DNA of 33,671 nucleotides from Bacteriovoracaceae bacterium (GCA_029865945.1 JARXAH010000002.1:1-33671), one strand, 5' to 3'; numbered from the stretch's first letter, positions 7,941 through 16,407 are shown. The notes: generated by a model not told the origin, from the sequence alone. Translations and numbers: made by a program.

Positions 7941-8234
7941 ATGATTACTTCCGAAAAGAAAAAAGAACTCATCGAAAAATTTGGGGCCAACGCTCAAGAT
8001 TCTGGTGCTTCAGAGGTCCAAGTGGCCATCCTAAGTGAACGAATCGCAAATTTAACAGGTCATTTATCTACGAATAAAAAAGATTTTAGTTCTATGCGTG
8101 GGATGATGAAACTGATTGGTCAAAGAAAATCACTTTTAAAGTATATCAGTAAGAAAGATCCAAAAAAATACGACAAACTTGTTAGCGATTTAGGGCTTCG
8201 TAATCAACAGCAAACGACTAGTTCTTATAAGTAA
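7941..8234 (+). CDS. rpsO: 30S ribosomal protein S15
   Basis: A 97-residue small-subunit primary binder of 16S rRNA. Diagnostic segments are DSGASEVQVAILSERIANLTGH (split across about residues 20-41), the SMRGMMKLIGQRKSLLKYI block near 51-69, and a C-terminal YDKLVSDLGLR. S15 is usually 88-89 residues. Here the conserved protein ends at LGLR and is followed by a short polar tail, NQQQTTSSYK. AAGGG lies 7 bases before the ATG. It sits upstream of pnp, the same order as in E. coli, but with a long 323-base spacer instead of tight coupling. Confidence 0.97.
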   Translation: MITSEKKKELIEKFGANAQDSGASEVQVAILSERIANLTGHLSTNKKDFSSMRGMMKLIGQRKSLLKYISKKDPKKYDKLVSDLGLRNQQQTTSSYK

Positions 8235-8557
8235 TTATCGGCTTGTTTGTTAGATTCACTGAAACCCCATGGAAGGAGGTTCTTTATCATTAATTCAATT
8301 TAATTTAAGATTCGGAGATTGATGGACTAATAGTTCTTAAGTTTGTAAAAAAAATCGATTGGTGATTGGGATAAATAATTGTTAGAGGTACAGATTCGCT
8401 AGTCATTATTTATCTTACATCATTAATCTTACATTCTGGAATTCTTGCCCTTCCTTCCTGCCAATCAAACTCAACGCTCTCTATACAATTACATTGTTTG
8501 TAGCGATGTTATTAATTTAATTTACAAATTTTTTTAACTGTTACCTTAAGGAGTTCT
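8235..8557 (+). promoter_or_regulatory. rpsO-pnp spacer: structured pnp leader, no gene
   Basis: No credible gene lies in these 323 bases. There are three points of interest. First, AAGGAGGT (8273-8280) is a perfect anti-16S match with no start codon at working distance. Second, GATAAATAAT (8370-8379) pairs perfectly with ATTATTTATC (8405-8414), and inside it TTAG (8382-8385) can pair with CTAG (8399-8402). Third, a weaker hairpin centres on ACAAT-TAC-ATTGT near 8487-8499. In E. coli the pnp leader forms an RNase III-cut hairpin used for PNPase autoregulation; these structures would suit such control. The pnp ribosome site AAGGAG is near 8548-8553. Confidence 0.5.
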
Positions 8558-10714
8558 ATGAATACGAATAAAAAAGAATATCAATTTACCTTCGGTGATA
8601 AAGAAATCACTATTGAAACTGGACGACTTGCAAAACAGGCCGACGGCGCTGTTCTCGTGACTTGTGGAAAAACCCAAGTTCTCGTCACTGTTTGTTCAGC
8701 GAAAGAAGCGGCACCAGAAGCTGATTTCTTTCCACTTCTCGTTGATTATAAAGAAAAATTTTACGCTGCAGGAAAATTTTTAGGTGGCTTTAATAAGCGC
8801 GAAGGTCGTCCATCAAACGGTGAAATTTTACTCATGCGCATGATCGATCGCCCCCTTCGTCCGCTTTTCCCAGAAGGATATTTTTGTGAAACGATTGTTA
8901 CAGCTCAAGTTTTATCTTATGAAGAAAATTGCGATCCAGAAGTTTTAGCGGGACTTGGATCTTGCGCTTCACTCGTCGTTTCCGACATCCCATTTTTTTC
9001 ACCCGTTGGTTTTTGTAAAGTGGGTTACATCAATAAGCAATATATTTTAAATCCGACCCCAGAACAATTTAAGAAATCCGAATTAGAAATTGTGGTTGCT
9101 GCTTCTAAAGACGCTATTCTTATGGTGGAAGGTGAAGCGAATGAAGTCTCTGAAGAAGTGATGCTAGGGGCCATCAATTTCGCACACACGGAAATTAAGA
9201 AATTCTGCGAAGTCATGGTTAAGATGCAAAAAGAAGTGGGTAAAGCAAAACGCGAATTTAAAATTGATAACAGTGCACTAACATCCGTCACTCAAAAAAT
9301 TAAAACGCAATTTTTTGCTAAAGTTCAAAAGTGTTTGGCGGTAAATGATAAAATGGAACGTCAAAATGCGGTGAGTGCCCTTAAAAAAGAAGTTAAGGAA
9401 GCTCTTGCAGCAAACCCGGGCAACTTTGGAGTTGAAGCAACTGCCTCTTTTGGAAGTTTATCAAATAAAGCGATTGAAGATATTTTATATCACACGATGC
9501 GAGAAGATATTTTAGCGAACAGCAAACGTATCGGCGGAAGAGATTTAAAAACCATTCGAAAAATTCAAGTAGAAACAGATGTACTTAAGAATGCCCATGG
9601 ATCTTCTCTCTTTACGAGAGGGGAAACTCAAGTTTTAGGTGTCGTCACATTAGGTGGGAAAGAAGGCGAGCAGTTAGTGGATCGCATTAGCGGCGTTACG
9701 TTTGATCGATTTTATTTGCACTACACATTTGCTCCTTACAGTGTTGGGGAAGCGCGTGGTTACCGAGGAGTAGGTCGTCGCGAAATTGGTCACGGAAATT
9801 TGGCCGAACGTGCCCTTAAAAAAGTTTTACCAGCAGATGCTTACCCTTATACGGTGAGAATTTGTTGTGAAGTTTTAGAATCCAACGGATCAAGCTCGAT
9901 GGGATCTGTTTGTTCAGGTTCGATGGCGCTCATGGATGCAGGTGTGCCGATAAAAGCTCCAGTGGCCGGAATTGCCATGGGACTTATTAAAGAAGGCGAA
10001 AAATATAAAATCCTTTCTGATATTTTAGGGGACGAAGATCATTTAGGTGATATGGACTTTAAAGTCGCAGGAACTAAGGATGGGATTACGGCCATTCAAA
10101 TGGATATTAAAATTACCGGAATTACCTCTCAAATTATGCAAGAAGCTATGAGTCAGGCGAAAGAAGGCCGCATGCATATTTTGAAAGAAATGACTTCTGC
10201 CATTTCAACTTCTAGAGGTCAATATAAAGTGGGTGTTCCAGTGATTGGTCTAACTAAAATTGCACCAGATCAAATTGGTATGTTGATTGGGCCAGGCGGA
10301 AAAAATATTCGCGCACTTCAAGAAGAATACAAAGTTACGATTGAGTGTCAGGAAGATGGAACTATTAAAGTTTTAGGCCCAATTCAAGACAATGTGGATA
10401 CTTGTATCTCAACGATTAGCTTGCAGATGAATGGCCCAGAAGTAAATTCTGAGTATGAAGCCAAAGTGGTATCGCTAAAAGAGTACGGAGCATTTGTTGA
10501 TATTGCGGCAGGAATTTCTGGACTAGTTCATGTGTCGGAAATTTCTAATGACCGGGTTCAAGATATCAACGAATATTTGAAAGAAGGCGATAAAGTAAAA
10601 GTAAGAGTATTGGACGTGGACCGTTTTGGAAAAATTAAATTTTCCATTAAGGCGATTGCCCCACTAAATAAGCGCGCCAATGATTCTTCTAGTGGATCGA
10701 TTAGTGCAAATTAA
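8558..10714 (+). CDS. pnp: Polyribonucleotide nucleotidyltransferase (PNPase)
   Basis: A 718-residue 3'-to-5' phosphorolytic exoribonuclease of RNA decay, normally a trimer. Two RNase PH-type domains are visible: residues about 1-220 (including FNKREGRPS and RPLRPLFPEGY) and about 315-545. The second has GSSSMGSVCSGSMALMDAG at 444-462 and the acidic site DHLGDMDFKVAGT at 494-506. A helical linker joins them. A KH domain with the GxxG loop IGPGGKNI lies near 577-584, and an S1 domain at about 630-698. All expected parts are present and the length is typical. The ribosome site AAGGAG is well placed. The preceding leader is long and structured, which suggests post-transcriptional control. Its end overlaps the dut start. 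Confidence 0.98.
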   Translation: MNTNKKEYQFTFGDKEITIETGRLAKQADGAVLVTCGKTQVLVTVCSAKEAAPEADFFPLLVDYKEKFYAAGKFLGGFNKREGRPSNGEILLMRMIDRPLRPLFPEGYFCETIVTAQVLSYEENCDPEVLAGLGSCASLVVSDIPFFSPVGFCKVGYINKQYILNPTPEQFKKSELEIVVAASKDAILMVEGEANEVSEEVMLGAINFAHTEIKKFCEVMVKMQKEVGKAKREFKIDNSALTSVTQKIKTQFFAKVQKCLAVNDKMERQNAVSALKKEVKEALAANPGNFGVEATASFGSLSNKAIEDILYHTMREDILANSKRIGGRDLKTIRKIQVETDVLKNAHGSSLFTRGETQVLGVVTLGGKEGEQLVDRISGVTFDRFYLHYTFAPYSVGEARGYRGVGRREIGHGNLAERALKKVLPADAYPYTVRICCEVLESNGSSSMGSVCSGSMALMDAGVPIKAPVAGIAMGLIKEGEKYKILSDILGDEDHLGDMDFKVAGTKDGITAIQMDIKITGITSQIMQEAMSQAKEGRMHILKEMTSAISTSRGQYKVGVPVIGLTKIAPDQIGMLIGPGGKNIRALQEEYKVTIECQEDGTIKVLGPIQDNVDTCISTISLQMNGPEVNSEYEAKVVSLKEYGAFVDIAAGISGLVHVSEISNDRVQDINEYLKEGDKVKVRVLDVDRFGKIKFSIKAIAPLNKRANDSSSGSISAN

Positions 10715-11198
10715 GATTAGAATTCGCCCGCTTGAACATTTTGATTCTTCCTTTAGCATCCCGCAGTACATGACGGCGGGTGCCGCAGGGGCAGATATTT
10801 GTGTAAGTTTTGAAACGACTGAACTAAGAAAAACTGGAAAAATATTGGCCCCGTGGGAGCGCATTGCCGTACCTACGGGTCTCACCTTTGAAATACCAAC
10901 TGGATATGAACTGCAAGTGAGACCGCGCTCTGGACTCAGTTTAAAAACAGGATTAGTAGTCATTAATTCTCCGGGTACTATCGATAGTGATTATCGAGGA
11001 GAGTTAAAAATTCTCATCGCTAATTTATCGCCCAATGATGAAAAAATTAGTCATGGGATGCGGATTGCCCAAATTGTATTGGCGTCTGCCCAGCAAGCTA
11101 AATTTGAATTTAGCGAAACCTTGAGTGCGACCCAAAGAGGCGAGCAAGGATTGGGTTCAACCGGAACGGGTTTTTTTGTTCCTGAGAGTAACCACTAA
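10680..11198 (+). CDS. dut: dUTP diphosphatase (dUTPase)
   Basis: A trimeric dUTPase that hydrolyses dUTP to dUMP and diphosphate, keeping uracil out of DNA and feeding dTMP synthesis. The five family motifs are present: AGAAGADIC, RPRSGLSLK, the GTIDSDYRGE block, MRIAQIVL, and the C-terminal lid RGEQGLGSTG. The ATG at 10680 overlaps pnp by 35 bases and gives 172 residues. A GTG at 10704 overlaps by only 11 bases and would start MQIKIRIRPL, closer to the usual dUTPase N-terminus, so I think the GTG is at least as likely. The overlap with pnp points to one transcript and translational coupling. Confidence 0.95.
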   Translation: MILLVDRLVQIKIRIRPLEHFDSSFSIPQYMTAGAAGADICVSFETTELRKTGKILAPWERIAVPTGLTFEIPTGYELQVRPRSGLSLKTGLVVINSPGTIDSDYRGELKILIANLSPNDEKISHGMRIAQIVLASAQQAKFEFSETLSATQRGEQGLGSTGTGFFVPESNH

Positions 11199-11217
11199 TC
11201 ACTGATAAAGAGGCCCT

Positions 11218-11502
11218 ATGGATTTAAAAATACCTTATAAAAATTTTACCGACGCTGCCAGCGCCTATGAAAAAGTACAGAGCGTTTTAAAATCACAAGG
11301 TCTTGAGGGATTGCCGCTTAAGCCAAATTTTAAATTTGATGACCAATTAAAAATTGTTAGTGCAAAAGGAAGCGGTTTTCAATTAAAGGCAGAATTTCGA
11401 GAGCAAGACCTTGTCATCGAACTGCAATTGGGATTATTGTTCAAATCTTTTAAAGATAAAGTTTTGAAAACCATTGAATCGAAATTAAAAAATGTTGTAT
11501 GA
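11218..11502 (+). CDS. PHA-granule-region-type small protein
   Basis: A 94-residue cytoplasmic protein. Its second half (GFQLKAEFREQDLVIELQLG, then LLFKSFKDKVLKTIESKLKN) follows the pattern I associate with the putative polyhydroxyalkanoic acid system family (PF09650): a beta-rich middle, then a G-LL-xxxK turn and an amphipathic helix. The family's role is not firmly established. No PHA synthase is visible in this window, so a PHA connection here is unproven. GAGG lies upstream of the ATG. Its stop overlaps the ferredoxin start (ATGA at 11499-11502), so the two are translationally coupled. Confidence 0.55.
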   Translation: MDLKIPYKNFTDAASAYEKVQSVLKSQGLEGLPLKPNFKFDDQLKIVSAKGSGFQLKAEFREQDLVIELQLGLLFKSFKDKVLKTIESKLKNVV

Positions 11503-11969
11503 AAAAAATTGTACTACTGCCAGATCAAGTTACTATTGAAGTTGCAGGAAAAGATTCTCTCCTTAGGGAACTAAAGGCCGCTGGAGTAGCGATCAAATCT
11601 AGTTGCGGAGGTCACGCATCTTGTGCTGACTGCGTAGTTAAAATTGTTCGCGGTGAAGAAAATTTAACTCCACCCCCTTTTGAAGAATTGCGGTTACTAG
11701 GAAATGTTTTTCATTTAACGAGAGAGCGACTTTGTTGTCAGGCGAAGGCCTTGGGCGAAGTGGTCATCGATATTTCTGGTCACGAAGGTTATAAAAAAAA
11801 TTCCTTTCTTCAACAAAAAGAGGAAGAAATAAAACCAATGGCACCTAAAGTAACTGTGCGCAAATCGCCCAAACGCACTGAACTTCCCACCATGCCAACC
11901 TTTGAAAAACGCAATCGCCCCCAGAAAAAGGGCGGCAACTGGCGTCCTAAATCTTTTAAATCACAGTAA
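11499..11969 (+). CDS. 2Fe-2S ferredoxin with basic C-terminal tail
   Basis: A 156-residue plant/adrenodoxin-superfamily [2Fe-2S] electron carrier. Cluster ligands are C36, C42 and C45 in SSCGGHASCADC and a fourth Cys at 79/80 in RERLCCQ; C80 precedes the Gln and is the likely ligand. The fold ends near residue 95. A roughly 60-residue tail follows, rich in Lys, Arg and Pro (for example VTVRKSPKRTELP, EKRNRPQKKGGNWRPK). This is unusual for small ferredoxins and could bind nucleic acid, membranes or a partner. The gene overlaps the preceding small gene by 4 bases. The redox partner is not apparent from the neighbours. Confidence 0.85.
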   Translation: MKKIVLLPDQVTIEVAGKDSLLRELKAAGVAIKSSCGGHASCADCVVKIVRGEENLTPPPFEELRLLGNVFHLTRERLCCQAKALGEVVIDISGHEGYKKNSFLQQKEEEIKPMAPKVTVRKSPKRTELPTMPTFEKRNRPQKKGGNWRPKSFKSQ

Positions 11970-12094
11970 ATTTCTTAATTTTATCCTTTTAAATCATTAA
12001 TTGTAAGATTTATGCAGATAATAGTTGCATTATTTTTTGTTTAGTCATAGATTCGCCCCCTAACGTTTAATTAATTCTAAACAACGGAGAGGCG

Positions 12095-12658
12095 ATGAAA
12101 AAATTAATTCTATTAGGTTCCTTTTTAGGTGCATCAATTTGTTTTGCACAAGAAGACTTCTACGATCGACCAGTTATCAATCTTGCTAGTGATGGGGTTA
12201 GTAATTCAACGATCGAAATTAATGAAGGTGCCGTTTTTTACGACGCAAATAAAACAAAATCTGTAATCCGAGGTAGTAATGATGTGGTAGGCGGAGCTCC
12301 TCTATGTAGTTTGAAATTACTTAGCTCATCAGACACTCAAAGTTTCAATTCTGCACTTAAATTACAAATTACCGCTGTTACAGGAACAGCAATAAATCCA
12401 GAGAACAGAACTAGCGCCATTGTTGTTCTTCAATTAAGTAAACTTTATGGCCATAAAACTGAAAAAGTAGCAACTTTAACTTGTGTTAATATTCCGGTTA
12501 CTTCTGGTTACAGTTTTGAAACAGGATCAAATATTAATATGGTAACGATAAAAACACTTAACAATAATCTTGGTGATTATGCAAAAATAACTATGGTTGA
12601 TCCCTTGATATTTACTGAAGTTGAGCCTGTGGTAGAGCCAAAAAAAGGTAAAAACTAA
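12095..12658 (+). CDS. Exported protein, unknown
   Basis: A 187-residue protein with a clear signal peptide (MKKLILLGSFLGASICFAQ, cleavage near residue 18). I do not recognise it. The mature part looks beta-rich, with alternating hydrophobic residues and many Ser, Thr and Asn. Two Cys (in APLCSLKL and LTCVNIP) could form a disulphide in the periplasm. The C-terminus is short and charged (VEPKKGKN). There is a good ribosome site (GGAGAGG) before the ATG, and a strong terminator follows at 12694, so it appears to be its own transcription unit. An outer-surface or periplasmic structural role is possible, but there is no direct evidence. Confidence 0.65.
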   Translation: MKKLILLGSFLGASICFAQEDFYDRPVINLASDGVSNSTIEINEGAVFYDANKTKSVIRGSNDVVGGAPLCSLKLLSSSDTQSFNSALKLQITAVTGTAINPENRTSAIVVLQLSKLYGHKTEKVATLTCVNIPVTSGYSFETGSNINMVTIKTLNNNLGDYAKITMVDPLIFTEVEPVVEPKKGKN

Positions 12659-12693
12659 GAAAGTTTTTGATCTTTAATTTTAGTTACTGATAT

Positions 12694-12737
12694 AAAAGCA
12701 CCGAAGAAGAAATTCTATCTTCGGTGCTTTTTTTATT
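12694..12737. terminator. Bidirectional rho-independent terminator
   Basis: The stem AAAAGCACCGAAGA (12694-12707) pairs with TCTTCGGTGCTTTT (12718-12731) across a 10-base loop, with further T-rich sequence on the right and an A-run on the left. It lies between the convergent exported-protein gene and phhB. Confidence 0.93.
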
Positions 12738-12745
12738 TTTCTCCC

Positions 12746-13039
12746 TTAAAAAAAATGCTTTTCAATTTCTTTCGCTAAATCCAAATCTTTATTTGTAATA
12801 TTATTTTCTGCATCGTGGGTCGTAAGTTCCACTCTTACTTTGCCAAATGTTAAATAAATATCTGGGTGATGATTATATTTTTGCGCAAGCCAACCAATGA
12901 CTTGCACAAAATTGAGCGCTTTAAAATACGCCTTAAATTCATAAATTTTAAAAATTTTTTGAGAAGTTAAATCATACTCCCACTGACTCCCAAGTAATGA
13001 GAGTTGCTCTACTAATTCAGGGCCACTATAAATTTTCAT
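12746..13039 (-). CDS. phhB: Pterin-4a-carbinolamine dehydratase
   Basis: A 97-residue enzyme that dehydrates the 4a-hydroxy-tetrahydropterin released by phenylalanine hydroxylase, allowing the cofactor to be recycled. The signature YNHHPDIYLTFGKVRVELTTH is present near residues 55-75 with the catalytic His pair, followed by ITNKDLDLAKEIE. Length and layout are typical. The start codon overlaps the phhA stop by one base (TAATG), so the two are translated together. It is the last gene of the nfeD-slipin-phhA-phhB series and ends at the bidirectional terminator at 12694. Confidence 0.95.
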   Translation of the reverse strand: MKIYSGPELVEQLSLLGSQWEYDLTSQKIFKIYEFKAYFKALNFVQVIGWLAQKYNHHPDIYLTFGKVRVELTTHDAENNITNKDLDLAKEIEKHFF

Positions 13040-13857
13040 TAGTAAACTCCACTTGATACTTCGCCATCTTGATTTTTTAAAGAAAATTTAGAGGGAAGGT
13101 CGCCGAGCAACAAAGATTCTTTGGCCATACTTATTAAGTCTTTTTCCAGCGTTTTAAAAAGTGCTGGAAGATTTTCGACGACGAAATAAACAGGTTGTAA
13201 AATATCGATGCGATACGGAGTGCGAAGCGCCGTCATGGGGTCTAAGGAAATTCGGTCAGGTGATTCATCATCAACGGCCCATACAGTTTCTTTGGATGAT
13301 GATAAAATACCACCTCCGTAAGCGCGGTAGTTTCCATTTTCTTTAAGCAATCCAAATTCAATGGTAAACCAAAATAATCGAAACAAGCGCATTCGCTCTT
13401 TCCCTTTCACGGTCAAAGCGAGTCGTCCATATTCTTGCATGTAGTCGCCGTAGTCTTGATTCGTGAGTAATGGGCAGTGGCCGTAAATTTCGTGAAAAAT
13501 ATCGGGTTCTTTTAAATAATCTACTTCTTCTGGAACCCGAATAAAATTTGCTGATGGGAACTGTTTGTTTTTCAGCAAGGTAAAAAATTCTTCTGCTGGA
13601 ATAATTTCTGGAACAGGTGCAACCGACCAGCCTGTGTGGGAACGTAGAATTTCACTCATCTCAAAATGCTGGGGAACTTTGTGGGCAAAATCGAGCAGTT
13701 CAAGTCCCCGCAAAAATTCTTTGCAGGCCCGATTTTGAATAAGGCGATTTTGTCTTGCGACCAGAAAGCGCCAAGTAATCTCTTCGGTTTCATCGTAAAT
13801 AATTTTTCCCGTTTTAGGGTCAGGTATTTTATTTATGTACTTGGGATCTTTTGCCAT
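13039..13857 (-). CDS. phhA: Phenylalanine 4-monooxygenase
   Basis: A 272-residue bacterial-type phenylalanine hydroxylase: iron- and tetrahydropterin-dependent conversion of Phe to Tyr in the cytoplasm. The iron ligands are His122 and His127 in FHEIYGHCPLL and Glu167 in FTIEFGL. The substrate and pterin pocket segments HTGWSVAPVPEIIP (74-87), FIRVPEEVDYL (105-115) and YRAYGGGILSS (about 177-187) all match the family. There is no N-terminal ACT regulatory domain, as usual in bacteria. The stop overlaps the phhB start. Only two bases separate it from the slipin gene upstream, so it is cotranscribed with membrane quality-control genes, an unusual setting. Confidence 0.97.
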   Translation of the reverse strand: MAKDPKYINKIPDPKTGKIIYDETEEITWRFLVARQNRLIQNRACKEFLRGLELLDFAHKVPQHFEMSEILRSHTGWSVAPVPEIIPAEEFFTLLKNKQFPSANFIRVPEEVDYLKEPDIFHEIYGHCPLLTNQDYGDYMQEYGRLALTVKGKERMRLFRLFWFTIEFGLLKENGNYRAYGGGILSSSKETVWAVDDESPDRISLDPMTALRTPYRIDILQPVYFVVENLPALFKTLEKDLISMAKESLLLGDLPSKFSLKNQDGEVSSGVY

Positions 13858-13859
13858 TA

Positions 13860-14618
13860 TTACTCATCCTTACCAAATTTATTGGCCAATTTTAATAATT
13901 CAATGGGTAGTGGAAAAAAGGTCGCGGTATTTTTCGAGTTAACCGAAATTTCTCTCATGGTATCAAGGTAGCGAAGGGTAATCGCATCTTTGTGTTCTGA
14001 TAAAATTTTTGCAGCATCCACAATTTTTTGGGCCGCCATGAATTCACCTTCCGCAGATAAAATTTTTGCTCTTCTCTCTCTTTCCGCTTCGGCCTGTCTT
14101 CCAATCACTCGTTGCATACTTTCAGGTAAATCAATTCCTTTAAGTTGAACATTCGTAACTTTGATTCCCCATGGTTCAGTAGTTTGATCTAAAATTTCTT
14201 GCAATTTATTATTGATGTCATCTCGCTGTATTAAAATTTCATCTAGCTCATATTGGCCAATAATGGTACGAAGAGTCGTTTGCGCAATTTGGGAAGTAGC
14301 GTGGTAATAATTTTCAATACTGATAACGGCGCGCTCAGGAGAACTGACCTTGAAATAAACCACCCCGTTGACTTTGAGAGTCACGTTATCTTTCGTAATA
14401 ATATCTTGAGCGGGCACATCTAAGGTGACAGTTCGCAAATCCACTCGTTGCATTTTTTCAACAAATGGGATGAGCAAAATGAGTCCAGGTCCCCTGACGC
14501 CTCCAAATTTTCCTAAGCGAAAGACAACGGCCCGTTCATATTCATTTAATATTTTTACGCAACTAAAAATAATAAAGCCAACAATTAAAAGAAAAGGAAG
14601 AGACGAAACAATAAACAT
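13860..14618 (-). CDS. Slipin (stomatin-like SPFH protein)
   Basis: A 252-residue SPFH-domain membrane protein. The N-terminal hydrophobic segment (about residues 3-24) anchors it. The SPFH/band-7 domain follows from [14 protein letters not shown] through [23 protein letters not shown] and [10 protein letters not shown] helical section ([19 protein letters not shown], about 171-190) drives oligomers. The C-terminus is short. It lies directly downstream of nfeD, and slipin and NfeD are well-known operon partners: in archaea the NfeD-type protease cleaves its stomatin partner. A role in membrane microdomains or proteostasis is inferred from the family. Confidence 0.92.
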   Translation of the reverse strand: MFIVSSLPFLLIVGFIIFSCVKILNEYERAVVFRLGKFGGVRGPGLILLIPFVEKMQRVDLRTVTLDVPAQDIITKDNVTLKVNGVVYFKVSSPERAVISIENYYHATSQIAQTTLRTIIGQYELDEILIQRDDINNKLQEILDQTTEPWGIKVTNVQLKGIDLPESMQRVIGRQAEAERERRAKILSAEGEFMAAQKIVDAAKILSEHKDAITLRYLDTMREISVNSKNTATFFPLPIELLKLANKFGKDE

Positions 14619-14654
14619 GGGTGTCCTTTGGTTATAAAATGTATACTTACGGTG

Positions 14655-16061
14655 TCATAGTTTTTTTATGATTTCTAGAGTCAAATCGCTAGTTTGTTTG
14701 GACATGACTTGAACGAGATCTCCGATATTGTAGACCTGACTTGTTTTCGCTCTCCAAATTTGTCCATCTACTTTTACTTGGTAAAAATGAATTTCGCTTT
14801 CACTCATCAGCTCTCCCACTACTTGGCCGTGAGTATTTAAAATGGAAAAAAAATTTCCTATTTTTTCTTTTGGCCTAGTTTTGTATAAGAGAAATATCAT
14901 TAATCCCATGCCTAGAATGAGGGGAGCGATGGCAGACAAAATGACAAAGTGACTCAGTTCAAAGAGCGAATCATCCGTTTTATATAAGATAAGGGATCCG
15001 GCGATGAGTGATGCTAAGGCCGCTAGTGAAAGTAATCCAAAACTGGGAAGATAAAGTTCAACAACAAATAGGCCTAGGGATAAAATGATTAAAAAAATTC
15101 CACCAAAATTTATAGTAAGAAATTGGAAGCCCATCGCTGCAAAAATTAAAGCAAGGATCCCAAATGATCCGGCCACATAACCGCCGGGGGCCTGAAATTC
15201 GAAGTAGAGTAGTGCCAACCCTGCTAAGAAAAGCAGATAAGCTATTTCAGGATTTGTAAAAATAGTGAGTAATTGTTGGCCAAGAGTTGGTTTAATGAAT
15301 GAAACGTTCGGTTGATCAATAACAATTGAGTAAGCTTGGTTCTTGATCTTAAAAGAAGATTTTAAAAGCTTGGGCCAAATATCACTCATTTCGTTGGCGA
15401 TACCATTGATGACATTTTTGCTTAAGGCCTCTTGGGCAGTAAAACTTTTTGCCTGAGTAATCATCATTTCATAAGCAGCTGCATCTCTCCCTTTTGATTC
15501 TGCCAAGGATTTTGTTAAGGCAACTAAATCATTAATCGCCTTAGATCTCACATCACTATCAGGGGATTTTGTTACTTTTTCTTCCTCTTTTTCTTTATTA
15601 TTTTTTTTGGGCCCAAGATCACCACCAATTCCAATGGGAGTCGCCGCCCCAATATTGGTTCCCTCAGACATATAAAGATAATGAGCTCCCGCAGAAATAA
15701 TAGCGCCTGCACTCGTGGCACTTGATCCTTGAGGCCCAATCCATACAATGATGGGAAAAGTTGTTTCTCCCATCAGATTGAGGATTTGTTTCGTTGTTGA
15801 AACGAGTCCTCCAGGAGTCGACATTTTAATCAAGAGGGCATTGGTGGGGTTTTTGCTATTAATTTTTTCTATCTGTTCCACCGAAGTTTTCAAGTAATCA
15901 TAAGTAGCTGGCCCGATGGCACTATCAATATCAATTTGAAAGACGGATTCTATTTGATAAGTGTTTTTTGGAGCCATGTGATCTTGGGAATAAAGATTGA
16001 AACATATTAAATTGAGCGCAAGTAGGGCCACGATTAGTTGAAAGGGGTTTTTTTTGATCAT
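14655..16061 (-). CDS. nfeD: NfeD-family membrane serine protease (ClpP class)
   Basis: A 468-residue full-length NfeD protein. It has a signal peptide or anchor at 1-25, then a ClpP-like serine protease domain at about 35-230. The predicted Ser-Lys dyad is Ser117 (ATSAGAIIS) and Lys174 (RSKAIND); STPGGLV and GTNIGAATPIG are also conserved. A very charged insertion (KKNNKEKEEEKVTK, about 152-165) interrupts the domain. Several transmembrane helices span about 272-395, followed by a C-terminal OB-fold domain from about 408. It precedes slipin by 36 bases and forms the usual partner pair. GGAAAAA is the likely ribosome site. Confidence 0.93.
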   Translation of the reverse strand: MIKKNPFQLIVALLALNLICFNLYSQDHMAPKNTYQIESVFQIDIDSAIGPATYDYLKTSVEQIEKINSKNPTNALLIKMSTPGGLVSTTKQILNLMGETTFPIIVWIGPQGSSATSAGAIISAGAHYLYMSEGTNIGAATPIGIGGDLGPKKNNKEKEEEKVTKSPDSDVRSKAINDLVALTKSLAESKGRDAAAYEMMITQAKSFTAQEALSKNVINGIANEMSDIWPKLLKSSFKIKNQAYSIVIDQPNVSFIKPTLGQQLLTIFTNPEIAYLLFLAGLALLYFEFQAPGGYVAGSFGILALIFAAMGFQFLTINFGGIFLIILSLGLFVVELYLPSFGLLSLAALASLIAGSLILYKTDDSLFELSHFVILSAIAPLILGMGLMIFLLYKTRPKEKIGNFFSILNTHGQVVGELMSESEIHFYQVKVDGQIWRAKTSQVYNIGDLVQVMSKQTSDLTLEIIKKL

Positions 16062-16407
16062 AAGAATTTTTCCAAAAAATATTTTTTTTTCATGTTATCT
16101 CCATATATCAGATATGCAAATGTAAGAATTGCAAAAAAAAAAAAAGAATAATCACTGAGATAATTTCTTTTATTACTAATGGACACTGAAGATCGTCGTA
16201 TTTTTTAAAATGTATATTCATTTCGTAAAAAAATAAATGAACGTAAGTTTTCGTCAAAAGATTGGCCAAACAAAAAATACAAAAACAACAAACTAAAAAA
16301 GGTATTGAAATTTATGAAAACTGTTGTCACACTAATCAATATCTATTGGATTTTAAACTTAATACTTAAGAAACCAACGTTTCTTAACCAATACAAGGAG
16401 TAAGGTA
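16062..16407 (+). promoter_or_regulatory. nfeD/porin divergent intergenic region with 5' stem-loop
   Basis: No gene is seen in these 346 bases. The left part is very AT-rich, with an A-run near 16133. At the right, TTAAGAAAC (16366-16374) pairs perfectly with GTTTCTTAA (16379-16387) around a CAAC loop, 8 bases before AAGGAG and about 20 bases before the porin ATG. A hairpin at the start of a porin mRNA would match the stabilising 5' structure known for E. coli ompA. I cannot assign a promoter with confidence; TTGTCA at 16324 lacks a well-spaced -10 box. Confidence 0.55.

Noticed and set aside
8269-8322. A 17-codon open frame starting ATGGAAGGAGG in the pnp leader
   Set aside because: It has no ribosome site upstream; the Shine-Dalgarno-like sequence is inside the frame. 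Kept only as an orphan-SD observation.
16125-16150. Long A-run upstream of the porin as a terminator tail for nfeD
   Set aside because: It lies upstream of nfeD, not downstream, and has no adjoining stem; it is more likely AT-rich promoter DNA.
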